Part shown: one piece after another, positions 16,549-25,943 of the stretch
Position numbering within the stretch: position 1 is the stretch's first letter
Layout: each line of letters opens with the position of its first letter
Source: Herbaspirillum sp. AP02
Lineage (GTDB): Bacteria > Pseudomonadota > Gammaproteobacteria > Burkholderiales > Burkholderiaceae_D
Length of the DNA stretch: 64,000 nucleotides
Assembly: GCF_015767275.1 (NCBI RefSeq)
Contig: NZ_JADWMY010000014.1
Location: forward strand, 62,001 to 126,000
Direction: 5' to 3'
Notes under the pieces: generated by a model
The model's input: only the letters and a program-made list of their open reading frames with translations
The model's database searches: none
What the model was told of the DNA's origin: nothing
Program-made: the position numbers and the translations under genes

Positions 16549-18360
16549 TCAGTCGTGCAGCTTGACGCCGAAGCGCAGCGCAATGCCCAGGCCCACGGCG
16601 ACCAGCGTGATGTTGATGAAGGACAGCGCCGCCACCAGTTCCACTGCACCGGCTGCCCACATGGAGACGATCATGGAACCGATCACCTCGGTGCCGGGCG
16701 AGAGCAGGTAGACGCCGGTCGAGTATTCGCGCTCGAAGATCAGGAACACCATCAGCCAGGCGCCGATCAGGCCATAGCGCACCAGCGGGAGGGTGACGTC
16801 ACGCGTGACCCGGGAGCGTGAGGCGCCGACCGCGCGGGCCGCCTCTTCCAGTTCCGGCCCGACCTGCAGCAGGGCGGTGTTGATCAGACGCAGACCATAG
16901 GCCATCCACACCACCGAGTACGCCAGCCAGACCGAGAAGATGGTCGAGCGCAGGCCGCGCAGCGCCGGGATGAAGCTGTCCACCAGCCACAGGGCGATGG
17001 GGTTGTCGATGCCCTTCAGGGCCGAATCCAGCAGCGAAGGCACGAACAGGAACACCCACAGGAAGGACAGGCCGGCCAGCAGGCCCGGCACCGCACGCGG
17101 CACCAGCACGCTGTAGTCGAGGAAACGGGTGATGCCATCCTGCTTGCGGTGCATGGCCAGGGCAATGGCGGTGTAGCAGGCTACGGCCAGGGCGCCGCCG
17201 ATGACACCGATGAGCACCGTGTTGATGATGCCGCGCACCAGCGAGGGCTGGTCCCAGACGTTGAGGAGGTTGTCCAGGGTCAGCACTTCCAGCAGGTTCA
17301 CGCCGTCACCCCAGTGCGAGACGAAGGTCCGCAGGGCGATGCCTGACAGCGGGATCACCACGGTGAAGAGCAGCCAGCCGGCGATCAGCGCGAACGCCAC
17401 CCAGCGCCACTTGCCCAGCGGCAGGGCCTTCTGGCGCGCGCCCTTGCCCTTGATGGCGACATACTTGTTGGCCGAACGCAGCAGCCAGCGCTGCATCATC
17501 ACCAGCGGCATGGTCACTGCCACCAGGCACACGGCCACCGCCGCCATCAGGTGATAGGAAGGCGTCCCCAGCTTGTTGGTGAGCTTGTAGAGATAGGTCG
17601 GCAGGACCAGGTGGCCTTCCGGATCGCCCAGCACCAGCACCAGGCCGAACACCTCGAAACCGAGGAAGAACACCAGCACGCCCGAATAGGCCAGGGCCGG
17701 GGTGATCATCGGCAGCGACACGTTCAGCGCCACCTGCAGCGGCGAGGCGCCGGCCACGCGGGCCGCCTCTTCCACGTCCGAGCCCAGGCTCTTGAGCGCG
17801 GACGATGCATACAGGTAGACGTGCGGTACGTGGGTCAGGCCGGCGATGATGACGATGCTGGTGAAGGAATAGATATTCCAGGGATCGCCCTCGAAACCGA
17901 ATACCGACAGCAGGTTCTTGACCCACACGGTATAGAAGCCGACCGGCCCCATCGAGACCACGTAGCCGAAACCGATCACCATGGGCGAGACGAAGATCGG
18001 CACCATCAGCGCCGGGGCGATCAGGCCGCGACCGGGCAGATCGGTACGTACCATCAGGAAGGCCAGCATGCCGCCCAGCGGCACGGCGATCACCGTCAGC
18101 CCGGCGGCCAGGGTGAAGCCATTGATGAAGGCCTGGCGGAAGTCCGGATCATCGAAGATGAAACGGTAGGAATCGAAGGTCAGGGTCTTCACCGGCGCAA
18201 AGAACGGCGCCGACAGGAAGCTCTGGTAGAAGATCAGCAGCAGCGGCACGAAGATGGCCAGGGCTGCCACCAGCACGACCAGGCCGCGTGGCCAGTTCAG
18301 CCGGAAACGGCGGGCTGGCAGGGCTTGCTCGCTGCGCGGTAGCGTTGTGGAGGTTTGCAT
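16549..18360 (-). CDS. ABC importer permease with two fused transport domains (FbpB-like)
   Basis: The protein has 603 residues from the chosen start at 18360, which follows atgaggcg; a longer frame upstream has no membrane-protein character. It has about 12 helices and two copies of the EAA loop that docks on the ATPase: EEAARVAGASPLQVALNVSLP near residue 200 and EEAARAVGASRSRVTRDVTLP near residue 500. This duplicated layout is typical of Fe3+ (FbpB) and phosphonate/organophosphate importers. It lies between the binding-protein and ATPase genes. Confidence 0.92.
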   Translation of the reverse strand: MQTSTTLPRSEQALPARRFRLNWPRGLVVLVAALAIFVPLLLIFYQSFLSAPFFAPVKTLTFDSYRFIFDDPDFRQAFINGFTLAAGLTVIAVPLGGMLAFLMVRTDLPGRGLIAPALMVPIFVSPMVIGFGYVVSMGPVGFYTVWVKNLLSVFGFEGDPWNIYSFTSIVIIAGLTHVPHVYLYASSALKSLGSDVEEAARVAGASPLQVALNVSLPMITPALAYSGVLVFFLGFEVFGLVLVLGDPEGHLVLPTYLYKLTNKLGTPSYHLMAAVAVCLVAVTMPLVMMQRWLLRSANKYVAIKGKGARQKALPLGKWRWVAFALIAGWLLFTVVIPLSGIALRTFVSHWGDGVNLLEVLTLDNLLNVWDQPSLVRGIINTVLIGVIGGALAVACYTAIALAMHRKQDGITRFLDYSVLVPRAVPGLLAGLSFLWVFLFVPSLLDSALKGIDNPIALWLVDSFIPALRGLRSTIFSVWLAYSVVWMAYGLRLINTALLQVGPELEEAARAVGASRSRVTRDVTLPLVRYGLIGAWLMVFLIFEREYSTGVYLLSPGTEVIGSMIVSMWAAGAVELVAALSFINITLVAVGLGIALRFGVKLHD

Positions 18361-18499
18361 GGTGCGCCTCATGAATAGGCAAATCGGGACAAAAGGATCA
18401 GGGCCGGCAAAACGACGGCAACACCGCCCCACGGAGCCACGCAAAGGCGCTCCGGGAGAGCAATGATTCAGACGGATGGAACCTGGCTGCTTCGATGGC

Positions 18500-18528
18500 C
18501 CCGTCCGGACCTCCCCGGACCGGACGGG
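18500..18528 (-). terminator. Intercistronic hairpin between binding protein and permease
   Basis: A perfect 9-bp stem, CCCGTCCGG against CCGGACGGG, closes an 11-base loop 10 bases after the binding-protein stop and 140 bases before the permease start. There is no T-run. In importer operons such hairpins commonly protect the binding-protein mRNA or limit read-through, which gives more binding protein than permease. Either role is possible here. Confidence 0.6.
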
Positions 18529-18537
18529 ACAGTTGAC

Positions 18538-19644
18538 TTACTTCTTGGTGGCTTCCTTCCACTGCTTCAGGAAGTCCAGGCGCTTCTTCTGATCCAGGTA
18601 TTCCAGCAGTTCGGTGGAAACCGGCATGGGCTTCAGGGCCGCGCCCAGTTGCTTGGTCAGTTCGGCCGAGGTGGTGGCGCCGGTCACGTCGCCACGGATG
18701 GCGAACAACTGCGCGTCATTGGCGATAATGGTCTGGCCGCGCTTGGAGAGGATGTAGTCCACCCACAGCTTGGCGGCATTGGTGTTCTTGCCGGCCTTGT
18801 TGACGAAGATCACCCGCGAGAGCACCAGGTTGTAATCCTTGGTGAAGGCCACGCCGATGGACGGGTCCTTCTTGGCGCGCACCAGGGCGTAGGGGCCGAG
18901 GATGTTGTAGCCGATCAGGTTTTCACCGGAAGAGATGCGCTCGAGCATGGTACCGGTGGAGGATTGCACGCGTGCCGCCACGCCGCCCATGGCGCGGGCG
19001 AAGTCCCAGAACTGCGGATTGTGCTTGAGGTCGTAGGTCATCAGGCTGAAGCCGACACCGGACTTCTCGATATCGTAGGTGGTGACCTTGTTCTTGAACT
19101 TGTCCTGCCTGGTGGTCAGCAGCTTGGTGAACTCGGCGTGGGTGGTCGGCACTTCGGCCTCGGTCACCAGACGCTTGTTGTAGACGATGGCCGTCGGCTC
19201 GAAGGTGGTGCCGTAGGCAGTGTCCTTCCAGTTGGCCCAGGCGGGGACGGCGGCGGCCTCCGGCGACTTGTAGGGCAATGCATAGCCTTCGGCGGCCAGC
19301 TTGACCTGCAGGTCCATCGAGGACGACCACATCACGTCGGCGGTGGCACCACCGGCGGCGGCCTCGGAGATGAAGCGGTTGTAGGCTTCGGTGGAATTCA
19401 TGTCGTTGTACTCGACCTTGACGGCCGGATAGAGCGCGCTGAAATCCTTGATCAGCGATTCGGCGGCCTTGGAATCGGTGGTGCTGTAGATCACGACCTT
19501 GCCTTCCTTCTTGGCGCCTTCGATGATCTTGGCGTAGTCGGCCGGATAGCCGGCAGGGGTATCGGCGTGAGCGATTCCACTCAAGGCGACGGGCAAAGCG
19601 AGGGCCAGGCCGAGCGCGATGCTCAGGCGACGTTTGTGCAACAT
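18538..19644 (-). CDS. ABC importer periplasmic binding protein (Fbp-type fold)
   Basis: This 368-residue protein has a signal peptide (about residues 1-27, ending AHA) and reads AKKEGKVVIYSTTDSKAAESLIKDF, typical of the FbpA/AfuA/2-aminoethylphosphonate binding group. DVMWSSSMDLQ and YGTTFEPTAIVYNKR are usual lobe blocks. The twin-Tyr iron ligands of FbpA near the C-terminal third were not seen, so an organic or phosphorylated ligand is as likely as iron. Its gene follows the TctC-like gene by 79 bases and precedes the permease; the start has aaggagaat upstream. Confidence 0.88.
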   Translation of the reverse strand: MLHKRRLSIALGLALALPVALSGIAHADTPAGYPADYAKIIEGAKKEGKVVIYSTTDSKAAESLIKDFSALYPAVKVEYNDMNSTEAYNRFISEAAAGGATADVMWSSSMDLQVKLAAEGYALPYKSPEAAAVPAWANWKDTAYGTTFEPTAIVYNKRLVTEAEVPTTHAEFTKLLTTRQDKFKNKVTTYDIEKSGVGFSLMTYDLKHNPQFWDFARAMGGVAARVQSSTGTMLERISSGENLIGYNILGPYALVRAKKDPSIGVAFTKDYNLVLSRVIFVNKAGKNTNAAKLWVDYILSKRGQTIIANDAQLFAIRGDVTGATTSAELTKQLGAALKPMPVSTELLEYLDQKKRLDFLKQWKEATKK

Positions 19645-19723
19645 GGATTCTCCTTGATGATGAAAATGGCCCGCGCCGGCAAGTCAGCAGAGAGCGCCTG
19701 ACGGCGCCTGCCCACCCGCACTG

Positions 19724-20704
19724 TCAACGCACCAGGCCTAACTCCTGGGACAGCTTGCGATATCGCGCCACGGTCTGCGCGATGTAATCCGAAAGCGGCT
19801 TGCCGGTCATGGCAAAGGGCTGCAAGCCGCCGATGCTGCGCTGGCGATCGAATGCAGGATCGGCCATCGCCTTGTCGAAATAGCGCACCCAGCGCTGGTA
19901 ATCGTCCTCGCTGGCATACGGGCTCATGTAGAAGCCGCGAATGATGGGCCACACCACGTCGTAACCTTGTTCGCGTGCGGTCGGCACCTCCTGCAGCGGC
20001 CCCGGCAGGCGCTGCTCGGACAGTACCGCCAGGATGCGCACCTTGCCTTCGGCGATGAAATGGGCGGCCTCCGAGGCGTCGCCGGAAATCACCTGCACAT
20101 GACCGGCCTGCAAGGCCGCGAACGAGTCGCCACCCCCTTCCAGCGCCACGAAATGGAACTGGCGCGCTGCCATGCCGGCACGCTGGACCAGCATGGCCAC
20201 CTTCAGCCAGTCCTGGCTGCCGGCCGTGCCGGACAGGCCGATGGTGGTGGCCGAGGGGTCCTTGCGGATGGCCTCCAGCAACTGCTTCAGGCTGTGCCAG
20301 GGCGCATCGCTGCGAACTGCAATCATGCCGTGGTCGATACCGACTCCAGCCACCCAGCGTACATCGCCGGCATCGGCGCGACCGTACTTGCCTTGCGCCA
20401 GTCCCAGCAGGGAACCCCCTGAAAATGCCACCAGCGAATCCGCGCCACCACGACGGTGCGACACCACCGAACCCCAGGCCACAGCACCGATGCCGCCGGG
20501 CAGGTAGGCGACCTTCACATTACCCTTGTCACCCTGTCCATCCGGACCGCCCTGCGCCTGCATCACCCGGCGCAACAGCTTGCACGAGGCATCCATGCCC
20601 CCGCCGGGCTTGGCCGGTACGATGCATTCCACTGCCAGGGCGCACGGCGCCGCGCACGCCAGCAGGCATGCGGCCAGGAAGCGGTGCCAGCCGATCGCCT
20701 TCAT
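19724..20704 (-). CDS. TctC/Bug-family periplasmic binding protein
   Basis: The protein has 326 residues from the start at 20704, chosen because a signal peptide begins there (KAIGWHRFLAACLLACAAPC); an in-frame ATG 39 codons upstream adds an unlikely hydrophilic lead. The mature part has the Bug-type loop VPAKPGGGMDASCKLL and the long two-lobe fold, ending SQELGLVR. Such proteins bind di- and tricarboxylates. No tctA or tctB is present. It is divergent from tctD-tctE, and in Bordetella the analogous BctC acts as a sensor for its two-component system. It may do the same here. Confidence 0.85.
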   Translation of the reverse strand: MKAIGWHRFLAACLLACAAPCALAVECIVPAKPGGGMDASCKLLRRVMQAQGGPDGQGDKGNVKVAYLPGGIGAVAWGSVVSHRRGGADSLVAFSGGSLLGLAQGKYGRADAGDVRWVAGVGIDHGMIAVRSDAPWHSLKQLLEAIRKDPSATTIGLSGTAGSQDWLKVAMLVQRAGMAARQFHFVALEGGGDSFAALQAGHVQVISGDASEAAHFIAEGKVRILAVLSEQRLPGPLQEVPTAREQGYDVVWPIIRGFYMSPYASEDDYQRWVRYFDKAMADPAFDRQRSIGGLQPFAMTGKPLSDYIAQTVARYRKLSQELGLVR

Positions 20705-20828
20705 GGCGCTCAGCAGCTCGCGGGATGCAATACGGGACGGACGGTGTCGGCAAGGCCGACGGACGGGGCAGTCATGATGTGTCTCCTGCATGATCTTTTT
20801 TGATATGGGCGCATCGTACAAGAAAAGC

Positions 20829-20868
20829 CTTTCAGCCGGCTTTCAGTAAAGCTTGCAATGCGGCTTTC
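20829..20868. promoter_or_regulatory. Direct repeats, candidate TctD operator
   Basis: CTTTCAG occurs at 20829 and again at 20840, an 11-bp period, and a partial copy CTTTC occurs at 20864. OmpR-family response regulators bind tandem half-sites with this spacing. The site lies in the 292-base divergent region between the tctC-like gene and tctD, which also holds the dyads CCGCA/TGCGG (20895-20909) and AAGGGC/GCCCTT (20921-20935). Confidence 0.4.
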
Positions 20869-20996
20869 TCTCCACAATGGTGGCTACGCGTTTTCCGCAA
20901 TTGCTGCGGCGGGCATTTCAAAGGGCGATGCCCTTCTGTTAGCATCCGCGCTGGAGACAAGCCGCACCCGACCTACATCAATAAAAAGGCAGCATC

Positions 20997-21671
20997 ATGC
21001 GCATCCTGCTGGTCGAAGACCATATCGAACTTTCCCGCTGGCTGGCCAAGGCCATGCGCGACGCCCACCTGACCGTGGAATGCGCCCATAACGGCGCCGA
21101 TGCCGACAGCCTGCTGTTGACGCAAGACTACGCGCTGGTGATCCTGGACCTGACCCTGCCGCGCATGGACGGGCTGGAAGTCCTGAAGCGCATGCGCGCC
21201 CGTGGCAGTCGCACGCCGGTGCTGATCCTGACCGCGCGCGGCGGCCTGGCCGACCGCGTCAGCGGCCTCAACATGGGCGCCGACGACTACCTGGCCAAAC
21301 CCTTCGAACTGGAAGAACTGGAAGCGCGCGTGAAGGCCCTGCTGCGCCGCTCGCAGAGCCACGAAGCGGTCACCGTCACCTGTGGCGCGCTCAGCTTCGA
21401 CACGGTCTCGCGCACCTTTACCTATGGCGGCGAACTGCTGGCGCTCACGCCGCGTGAGCATGCCGTGCTGGAAGCGCTGATCGTGCGCCATGGGCATACC
21501 GTCCCCAAGGAAAAACTGTTCCAGCAGGTGTTTTCGCTGGACGACAATGCCAGCGTGGATGCCATCGAGATCTATATCCACCGCCTGCGCAAGAAGCTCG
21601 AACGCGATGGCGCCGGCAAGGTCGGCATCACCACCCTGCGCGGCCTGGGCTATCTGTTGCAGGCAGTGTGA
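20997..21671 (+). CDS. tctD: OmpR-family response regulator, TctD-like
   Basis: This 224-residue protein has a receiver domain (residues 1-118) with acidic E7/D8, phosphoacceptor D51 in LVILDLTLPRMDG, and the K of YLAKPF. A winged-helix domain follows (LTPREHAVLEALIVRHG, then DAIEIYIHRLRKKLE). The length is typical of TctD. The stop overlaps the tctE start as TGATG, so the pair is translationally coupled. It should control the divergent tctC-ABC-porin genes. The start ATG at 20997 has aaggcag upstream. Confidence 0.92.
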   Translation: MRILLVEDHIELSRWLAKAMRDAHLTVECAHNGADADSLLLTQDYALVILDLTLPRMDGLEVLKRMRARGSRTPVLILTARGGLADRVSGLNMGADDYLAKPFELEELEARVKALLRRSQSHEAVTVTCGALSFDTVSRTFTYGGELLALTPREHAVLEALIVRHGHTVPKEKLFQQVFSLDDNASVDAIEIYIHRLRKKLERDGAGKVGITTLRGLGYLLQAV

Positions 21672-23128
21672 TGTCAACCGCGATCCGGCGCCTGGGCAAC
21701 CTGCGCAGCCAGCTGGTGCGCTGGCTGCTGATCCCGTTGACGCTGCTGGTGGCGGTGGATGCGGTCTCGGTCTACTACAACGCGCTGGAAGTGGCCGACC
21801 TGGCCTACGACCGCTCGCTGCTGGCCTCGACCCGGGCACTGGCCGAGCGGGTCTCCATCGTCGACGGCCACGTCACGGCCGATGTGCCCTATGTGGCACT
21901 GGACAGTTTCGAGACCGACAACCTGGGACGCATCTACTACAAGGTCACCGGGCTCAAGGGCGAGCTGGTGTCGGGCTACGACGACCTGCCGCCGGTACCG
22001 GCCAACGTCAAGCGCTCGGAAGTCTATCCGGCCCTGGTGCGCTTCTACCAGGCGGACTATCACGAGCAACCGATCCGCATCGCCGCCCTGCTGCAACCGG
22101 TGTATGACGACAGCATGCGCGGCATCGCCCTGATCCAGGTCGGCGAGACCATGGAGGGGCGCAACGGCATGACGCGCAAGATCCTGTTCGACACGCTCTG
22201 GCGGCAAGGCACGCTGGTGACGGTGGCTGCGCTGCTGGTGTGGTTCGCGGTGCGCTTCGTGCTGCGGCCGGTGATGCAGTTGAAGGGCGAGGTGGAGTCG
22301 CGCGCGCCGACCGACCTGTCCGGTTTCGACCCGGCGCTGGTGCACAAGGAAATGCGTCCGCTGGTGCAGGCCATGAATGGCTACATGGGCCGGCTGCAGG
22401 CGCTCATCAGCGCGCAACGGCGCTTCATCGCCGATGCCTCGCATCAGCTGCGCACGCCCTTGACGGTCTTGAAGACGCAATCCGAACTGACCCTGCGCGA
22501 ACTGCGTCGTGACCGCCTCGATGCCGGCGAACTGCGCGACCTGGTCGAGGGTATGGCGCGTACCACCGATTCGGCCGTGCATCTGGCCAATCGCCTGCTG
22601 ACCCTGGCGCGTGCCGAACACGGCGCGGCCGAAGGTGGCACCATGCGCGTCTCGCTCACCGATGCGGCGCGCCAGGTAGCGCTGGAACTGTCGCAGCAGG
22701 CGGTGCTGCGCGACATTGCGCTGGCCTTCGAGGAAGAGGGGGACATCGGCATCGAGGCCAATGCCTTGCTGTTGCATGAACTGATGGTGAACCTGCTGGA
22801 CAATGCGATCCGCTATACCCCGCCTGGCGGTCACGTCATCCTGCGGGTACGCGCGGCCAGTGCGCCGGGGCAGGCCACCGGCGCGCTGCTGGAAGTGGAA
22901 GACGACGGCCCGGGTATTGCCGAGGCCGAGCGCGAGCGCGTGTTCGAGCCCTTCTACCGCGCCGGTACGACACAGCATGTCAATCCCGGCGGTACCGGAC
23001 TGGGACTGTCCATCGTGCGCGAGATCGCCGCCATGCACCGTGCCAGCGTAACGCTGGACAGTCCGCTGCGAGGCAACGGACTGGTGGTGCGGATTGCGTT
23101 TCCGGGCGTGGTGGAATTGCGGACCTGA
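21671..23128 (+). CDS. tctE: Sensor histidine kinase, TctE-like
   Basis: This 485-residue inner-membrane kinase has two membrane segments (about residues 18-38 and 178-200) around a periplasmic domain of about 140 residues (two-component sensor N-terminal type). A HisKA box follows, with the phosphorylated His at about residue 258 in ADASHQLRTPLTVLK, then the N box LMVNLLDNAIRYTPPGG, G1 VEDDGPGI and G2 GTGLGLSI. The ATG at 21671 is in the TGATG overlap with tctD; a GTG one codon earlier is possible. It probably senses a carboxylate or its loaded TctC-type protein and phosphorylates TctD. Confidence 0.9.
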   Translation: MSTAIRRLGNLRSQLVRWLLIPLTLLVAVDAVSVYYNALEVADLAYDRSLLASTRALAERVSIVDGHVTADVPYVALDSFETDNLGRIYYKVTGLKGELVSGYDDLPPVPANVKRSEVYPALVRFYQADYHEQPIRIAALLQPVYDDSMRGIALIQVGETMEGRNGMTRKILFDTLWRQGTLVTVAALLVWFAVRFVLRPVMQLKGEVESRAPTDLSGFDPALVHKEMRPLVQAMNGYMGRLQALISAQRRFIADASHQLRTPLTVLKTQSELTLRELRRDRLDAGELRDLVEGMARTTDSAVHLANRLLTLARAEHGAAEGGTMRVSLTDAARQVALELSQQAVLRDIALAFEEEGDIGIEANALLLHELMVNLLDNAIRYTPPGGHVILRVRAASAPGQATGALLEVEDDGPGIAEAERERVFEPFYRAGTTQHVNPGGTGLGLSIVREIAAMHRASVTLDSPLRGNGLVVRIAFPGVVELRT

Positions 23129-23180
23129 GACGCGGCTCCTGGCCACACAGGCGCAGGAGCCGTTGGCATAGCGATGCCTC

Positions 23181-24950
23181 TCAGAACTGTTCCCAATCCC
23201 CGTCGCCGGCTGTCATGGCCTTGCTGCCGGTCTTGGCACTGGCCTTGGTGCTGGCCACCGGCAAGGCAGGGGGTGCCGCAGTTGCCGCGGCTGGCGATGT
23301 CGCAGCCGGTGCTGCTGCCTGCCCTGTTTTGGCCGCCGGGCGGGTGGTCGTCGCAGGCCGCGGGGCAAGCGGCTTGCGTGTGGCTTGCGCACGCGGCGCC
23401 TCGTTGCTGCTGAGCTTGAAGACACTCACCGTCTCACTCAAGCGGACCGATTGCTCCTGCAAGGATTGCGCGGCGGCGGCGGCCTGTTCCACCAGGGCCG
23501 CGTTCTGCTGGGTCACTTCATCCATCTGCACGATGGCCAGGTTGATCTGCTCGATACCGTCACTCTGCTCATGGCTGGCCGCCGAGATCTCGGCCACCAC
23601 ATCGGTCACGCGCCTGACGCTGGCCACCACCTCGCTCATGGTACTGCCGGCCTGTTCCACCAGCCGGCTGCCGTTGTCCACGCGGGCCACCGAGTCGTCG
23701 ATGAGGGCTTTGATCTCCTTGGCCGCCGACGCGCTGCGCTGCGCCAGCGTGCGCACTTCAGAAGCCACCACCGCAAAGCCGCGCCCCTGCTCGCCGGCAC
23801 GGGCCGCTTCCACGGCCGCGTTCAAGGCCAGGATATTGGTCTGGAAGGCGATGCCATCGATCACGCTGATGATGTCCACGATCTTGCGCGAGGCATCGTT
23901 GATTTCGCCCATGGTCTGCACCACCTGGCCGACCACGCTGCCGCCCTGCACCGCGACCTCCGAGGCCGTCGCGGCCAGTTGGTTGGCCTGGCGCGCATTG
24001 TCGGCGTTCTGCTTGACGGTGGAGGTCAGCTCTTCCATGGCCGAGGCGGTCTCTTCCAGCGCACCGGCCTGTTCTTCGGTACGCGAGGACAGATCCAGGT
24101 TGCCGGTGGCGATCTCGGAAGAGGCGGTATTGATGGTATCGGTGCCGGTGCGAACTTCGCTGACGATGCGATGCAGGTTCTGGTTCATGGTCTTGAGCGA
24201 GGCCAGCAGCATCCCGGTTTCATCCTTGCTGGTATCGGCAATCTGCACGGTCAGGTCGCCCTGGGCCACGGCACTGGCGACGCTGACCGCCTCGTTGAGG
24301 GGCCGGGTGATCGAACGCGTCACCAGCCAGGCGGCAATCACGCACAGGATGATGGCGGCGCCGGACAGCTCCAGCATCAGGGCGATGGCAGCATTGGTGG
24401 TGTTCTGGCCTTCCGTGACACTGTCGTCCATCAAGCTTTTCTGGAACACGACAAAATCGTTGAGCACCTGGAAATAGCGGTCCTGGGCCGGAATCACTTC
24501 CTTGAAGAGAACCTCGGTCGCCTCGTCCCTCTTCTGCTGGCGAATCAGCTCGCGCAGCTTGTCGCGCGGAGTGTTGTAGGCGGCGCGGGCGGCCTGGATG
24601 GCCTTCATCAACTCGATGCCGCGCGGTGTACTGATCAACTTCTCGACCTGGGCCAGCGCCTCGGTGGTCTTGGCGCTATTGGCCGCGCCGCGATCGAGGT
24701 AGCCGGTGGCTTCCTCGATATTGCGCGCCAGCAAGGCATTACGCAGGTTGCGGGCGGCCGAATTGACGTTCTCGCGAATTTCCATCACCAGCGAAATCTT
24801 CACGTAGCGGTCCTCCACCACCATCTTGGACGCCTTGCTGATGCTGTTCAGGCTTTGCATGCCCACGCCGGTGATCAGGCACATGACGCCGATCAGTACG
24901 GCAAAGCATGCGGCCAGGCGCACGCTGATCTTGATATTCTTGAAGTTCAT
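23181..24950 (-). CDS. Methyl-accepting chemotaxis protein with CheR-tether tail
   Basis: The protein has 589 residues from the ATG at 24950; frame extension upstream of it is not credible protein. It begins with a membrane segment ([23 protein letters not shown]), then a four-helix-bundle periplasmic domain to about 190, a second membrane helix, a HAMP domain, and the signalling domain with the hairpin block [22 protein letters not shown] Pro/Ala/Lys-rich linker (about 530-580) leads to the last five residues DWEQF, which resemble the NWETF tether of E. coli receptors that recruits CheR and CheB. The ligand is unknown. Confidence 0.93.
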   Translation of the reverse strand: MNFKNIKISVRLAACFAVLIGVMCLITGVGMQSLNSISKASKMVVEDRYVKISLVMEIRENVNSAARNLRNALLARNIEEATGYLDRGAANSAKTTEALAQVEKLISTPRGIELMKAIQAARAAYNTPRDKLRELIRQQKRDEATEVLFKEVIPAQDRYFQVLNDFVVFQKSLMDDSVTEGQNTTNAAIALMLELSGAAIILCVIAAWLVTRSITRPLNEAVSVASAVAQGDLTVQIADTSKDETGMLLASLKTMNQNLHRIVSEVRTGTDTINTASSEIATGNLDLSSRTEEQAGALEETASAMEELTSTVKQNADNARQANQLAATASEVAVQGGSVVGQVVQTMGEINDASRKIVDIISVIDGIAFQTNILALNAAVEAARAGEQGRGFAVVASEVRTLAQRSASAAKEIKALIDDSVARVDNGSRLVEQAGSTMSEVVASVRRVTDVVAEISAASHEQSDGIEQINLAIVQMDEVTQQNAALVEQAAAAAQSLQEQSVRLSETVSVFKLSSNEAPRAQATRKPLAPRPATTTRPAAKTGQAAAPAATSPAAATAAPPALPVASTKASAKTGSKAMTAGDGDWEQF

Positions 24951-25346
24951 TGGTCGACCCCCATTCGTCGCATTGAAGAGATGCAAGAGAAGCCCGGACC
25001 ATGCTGCTGTCCGGACCAGCGTCTGCAGTCGCGGTCCTGTGGATGTCGCCTTCGAGCAACCGGCTGGGGTCGCGGGCAATCTGTTACCTGAGGACAATCG
25101 ATCGCCCGCCATTGGCGAGAGCGGAGACCGGTCATGTGCGATGCAATCGGTATAAATTGCGGCGTGTTGCTTGTCAACGGCAGTTTCTCCTGCAACTTGA
25201 GCGTTGCTCACCTGCCCCGGCCGCCGGCCTCCAGCCGGCTGGCGCTTTGGGTTAGAATGAGCGCTGCCGTCAGCCTTCTCCGCCCTACCAGGCCGGGTCC
25301 GCCAGCCACTCCTCCCTGTGCCGCGCCTGACCAGTCCTGACCATCG
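24951..25346. other. Divergent intergenic region, chemoreceptor / heme oxygenase
   Basis: The 396 bases hold the chemoreceptor promoter at 25149-25177 and the leader on its strand. On the plus strand a TAGAAT (25253-25258) could be a -10 for heme oxygenase, but no good -35 is 17 bases upstream. No Fur-like box or RNA gene was seen. The open frame that runs through here on the minus strand lacks protein character. Confidence 0.6.
25149..25177 (-). promoter_or_regulatory. Sigma70-like promoter for the chemoreceptor
   Basis: On the minus strand TTGACA (25172-25177) is separated by exactly 17 bases from TATACC (25149-25154). The -35 is perfect and the -10 matches 4 of 6 (consensus TATAAT). It gives a leader of about 195 bases before the chemoreceptor ATG. 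No sigma28-type box was seen. Confidence 0.6.
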
Positions 25347-25937
25347 ATGAATCCAGTCACTCCTCACCCTGTACCGCTCTCGGTGCGCCTGAAGTCCGAG
25401 ACCGCCGACCTGCACCAGCAGATGCACGCGCTCATGGAAAGGGCACAGCCATTTTCCGATCGCCTGCGCTACAGCCGCTTCGTAGCGGCGCAATATCATT
25501 TCCAGCGCGACGTCGAGCACCTCTTCGATGATGCCGAACTGCAGGCCGCCCTGCCAGACCTGCAGGTGCGCGGCCGCGAGGCGGCGACGCTGGCCGACCT
25601 GGCCGATCTGCAGGCCGTACCGGGGGAAGTGGCCATCGCCACCGCCTCGGTACGGCTGCCGGAAGCCTGGGGCTGGCTCTACGTGTCGGAAGGGTCGACC
25701 CTGGGAGCGGCCTTCCTGTTGAAGGAAGTCCAGGACAAGCTGGGCCTGTCCGAACGATTCGGTGCCCGGCACCTGGCGGCCTATCCGGAAGGCCGGGCGC
25801 TGGCCTGGCGTCGCTTCGTGGGCTTTCTCGATGCCAGCGACCTGACAGCGGCGGAGCAGGATGCGGTGGTGGCCGGCGCGACGGTGGCCTTCGAGCGCTT
25901 CGGCCTGTTGCTCAGGCGCCATTTCGCGCTGGATTGA
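25347..25937 (+). CDS. Biliverdin-producing heme oxygenase
   Basis: This 196-residue all-helical protein fits bacterial heme oxygenases (PigA/HemO group). [13 protein letters not shown] carries H23, which aligns with the proximal heme ligand, and [15 protein letters not shown] is the distal helix with its Gly-rich kink. It would open heme with O2 and reductant to biliverdin, CO and Fe2+, in the cytoplasm. A DUF454 gene follows 6 bases later and the two are probably one transcript. A TonB heme receptor, common elsewhere, is not in this window. Confidence 0.85.
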   Translation: MNPVTPHPVPLSVRLKSETADLHQQMHALMERAQPFSDRLRYSRFVAAQYHFQRDVEHLFDDAELQAALPDLQVRGREAATLADLADLQAVPGEVAIATASVRLPEAWGWLYVSEGSTLGAAFLLKEVQDKLGLSERFGARHLAAYPEGRALAWRRFVGFLDASDLTAAEQDAVVAGATVAFERFGLLLRRHFALD

Positions 25938-25943
25938 GGCAAC

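Noticed and set aside
18538..19644. Calling the binding protein an iron(III)-specific FbpA
   Set aside because: The twin-Tyr iron ligands were not found, so only the fold-level call is kept.
18463..19701. Plus-strand 412-residue open frame opposite the Fbp-type binding protein
   Set aside because: Gly/Val/His-rich shadow without motifs; the opposite strand has a signal peptide and binding-protein blocks.
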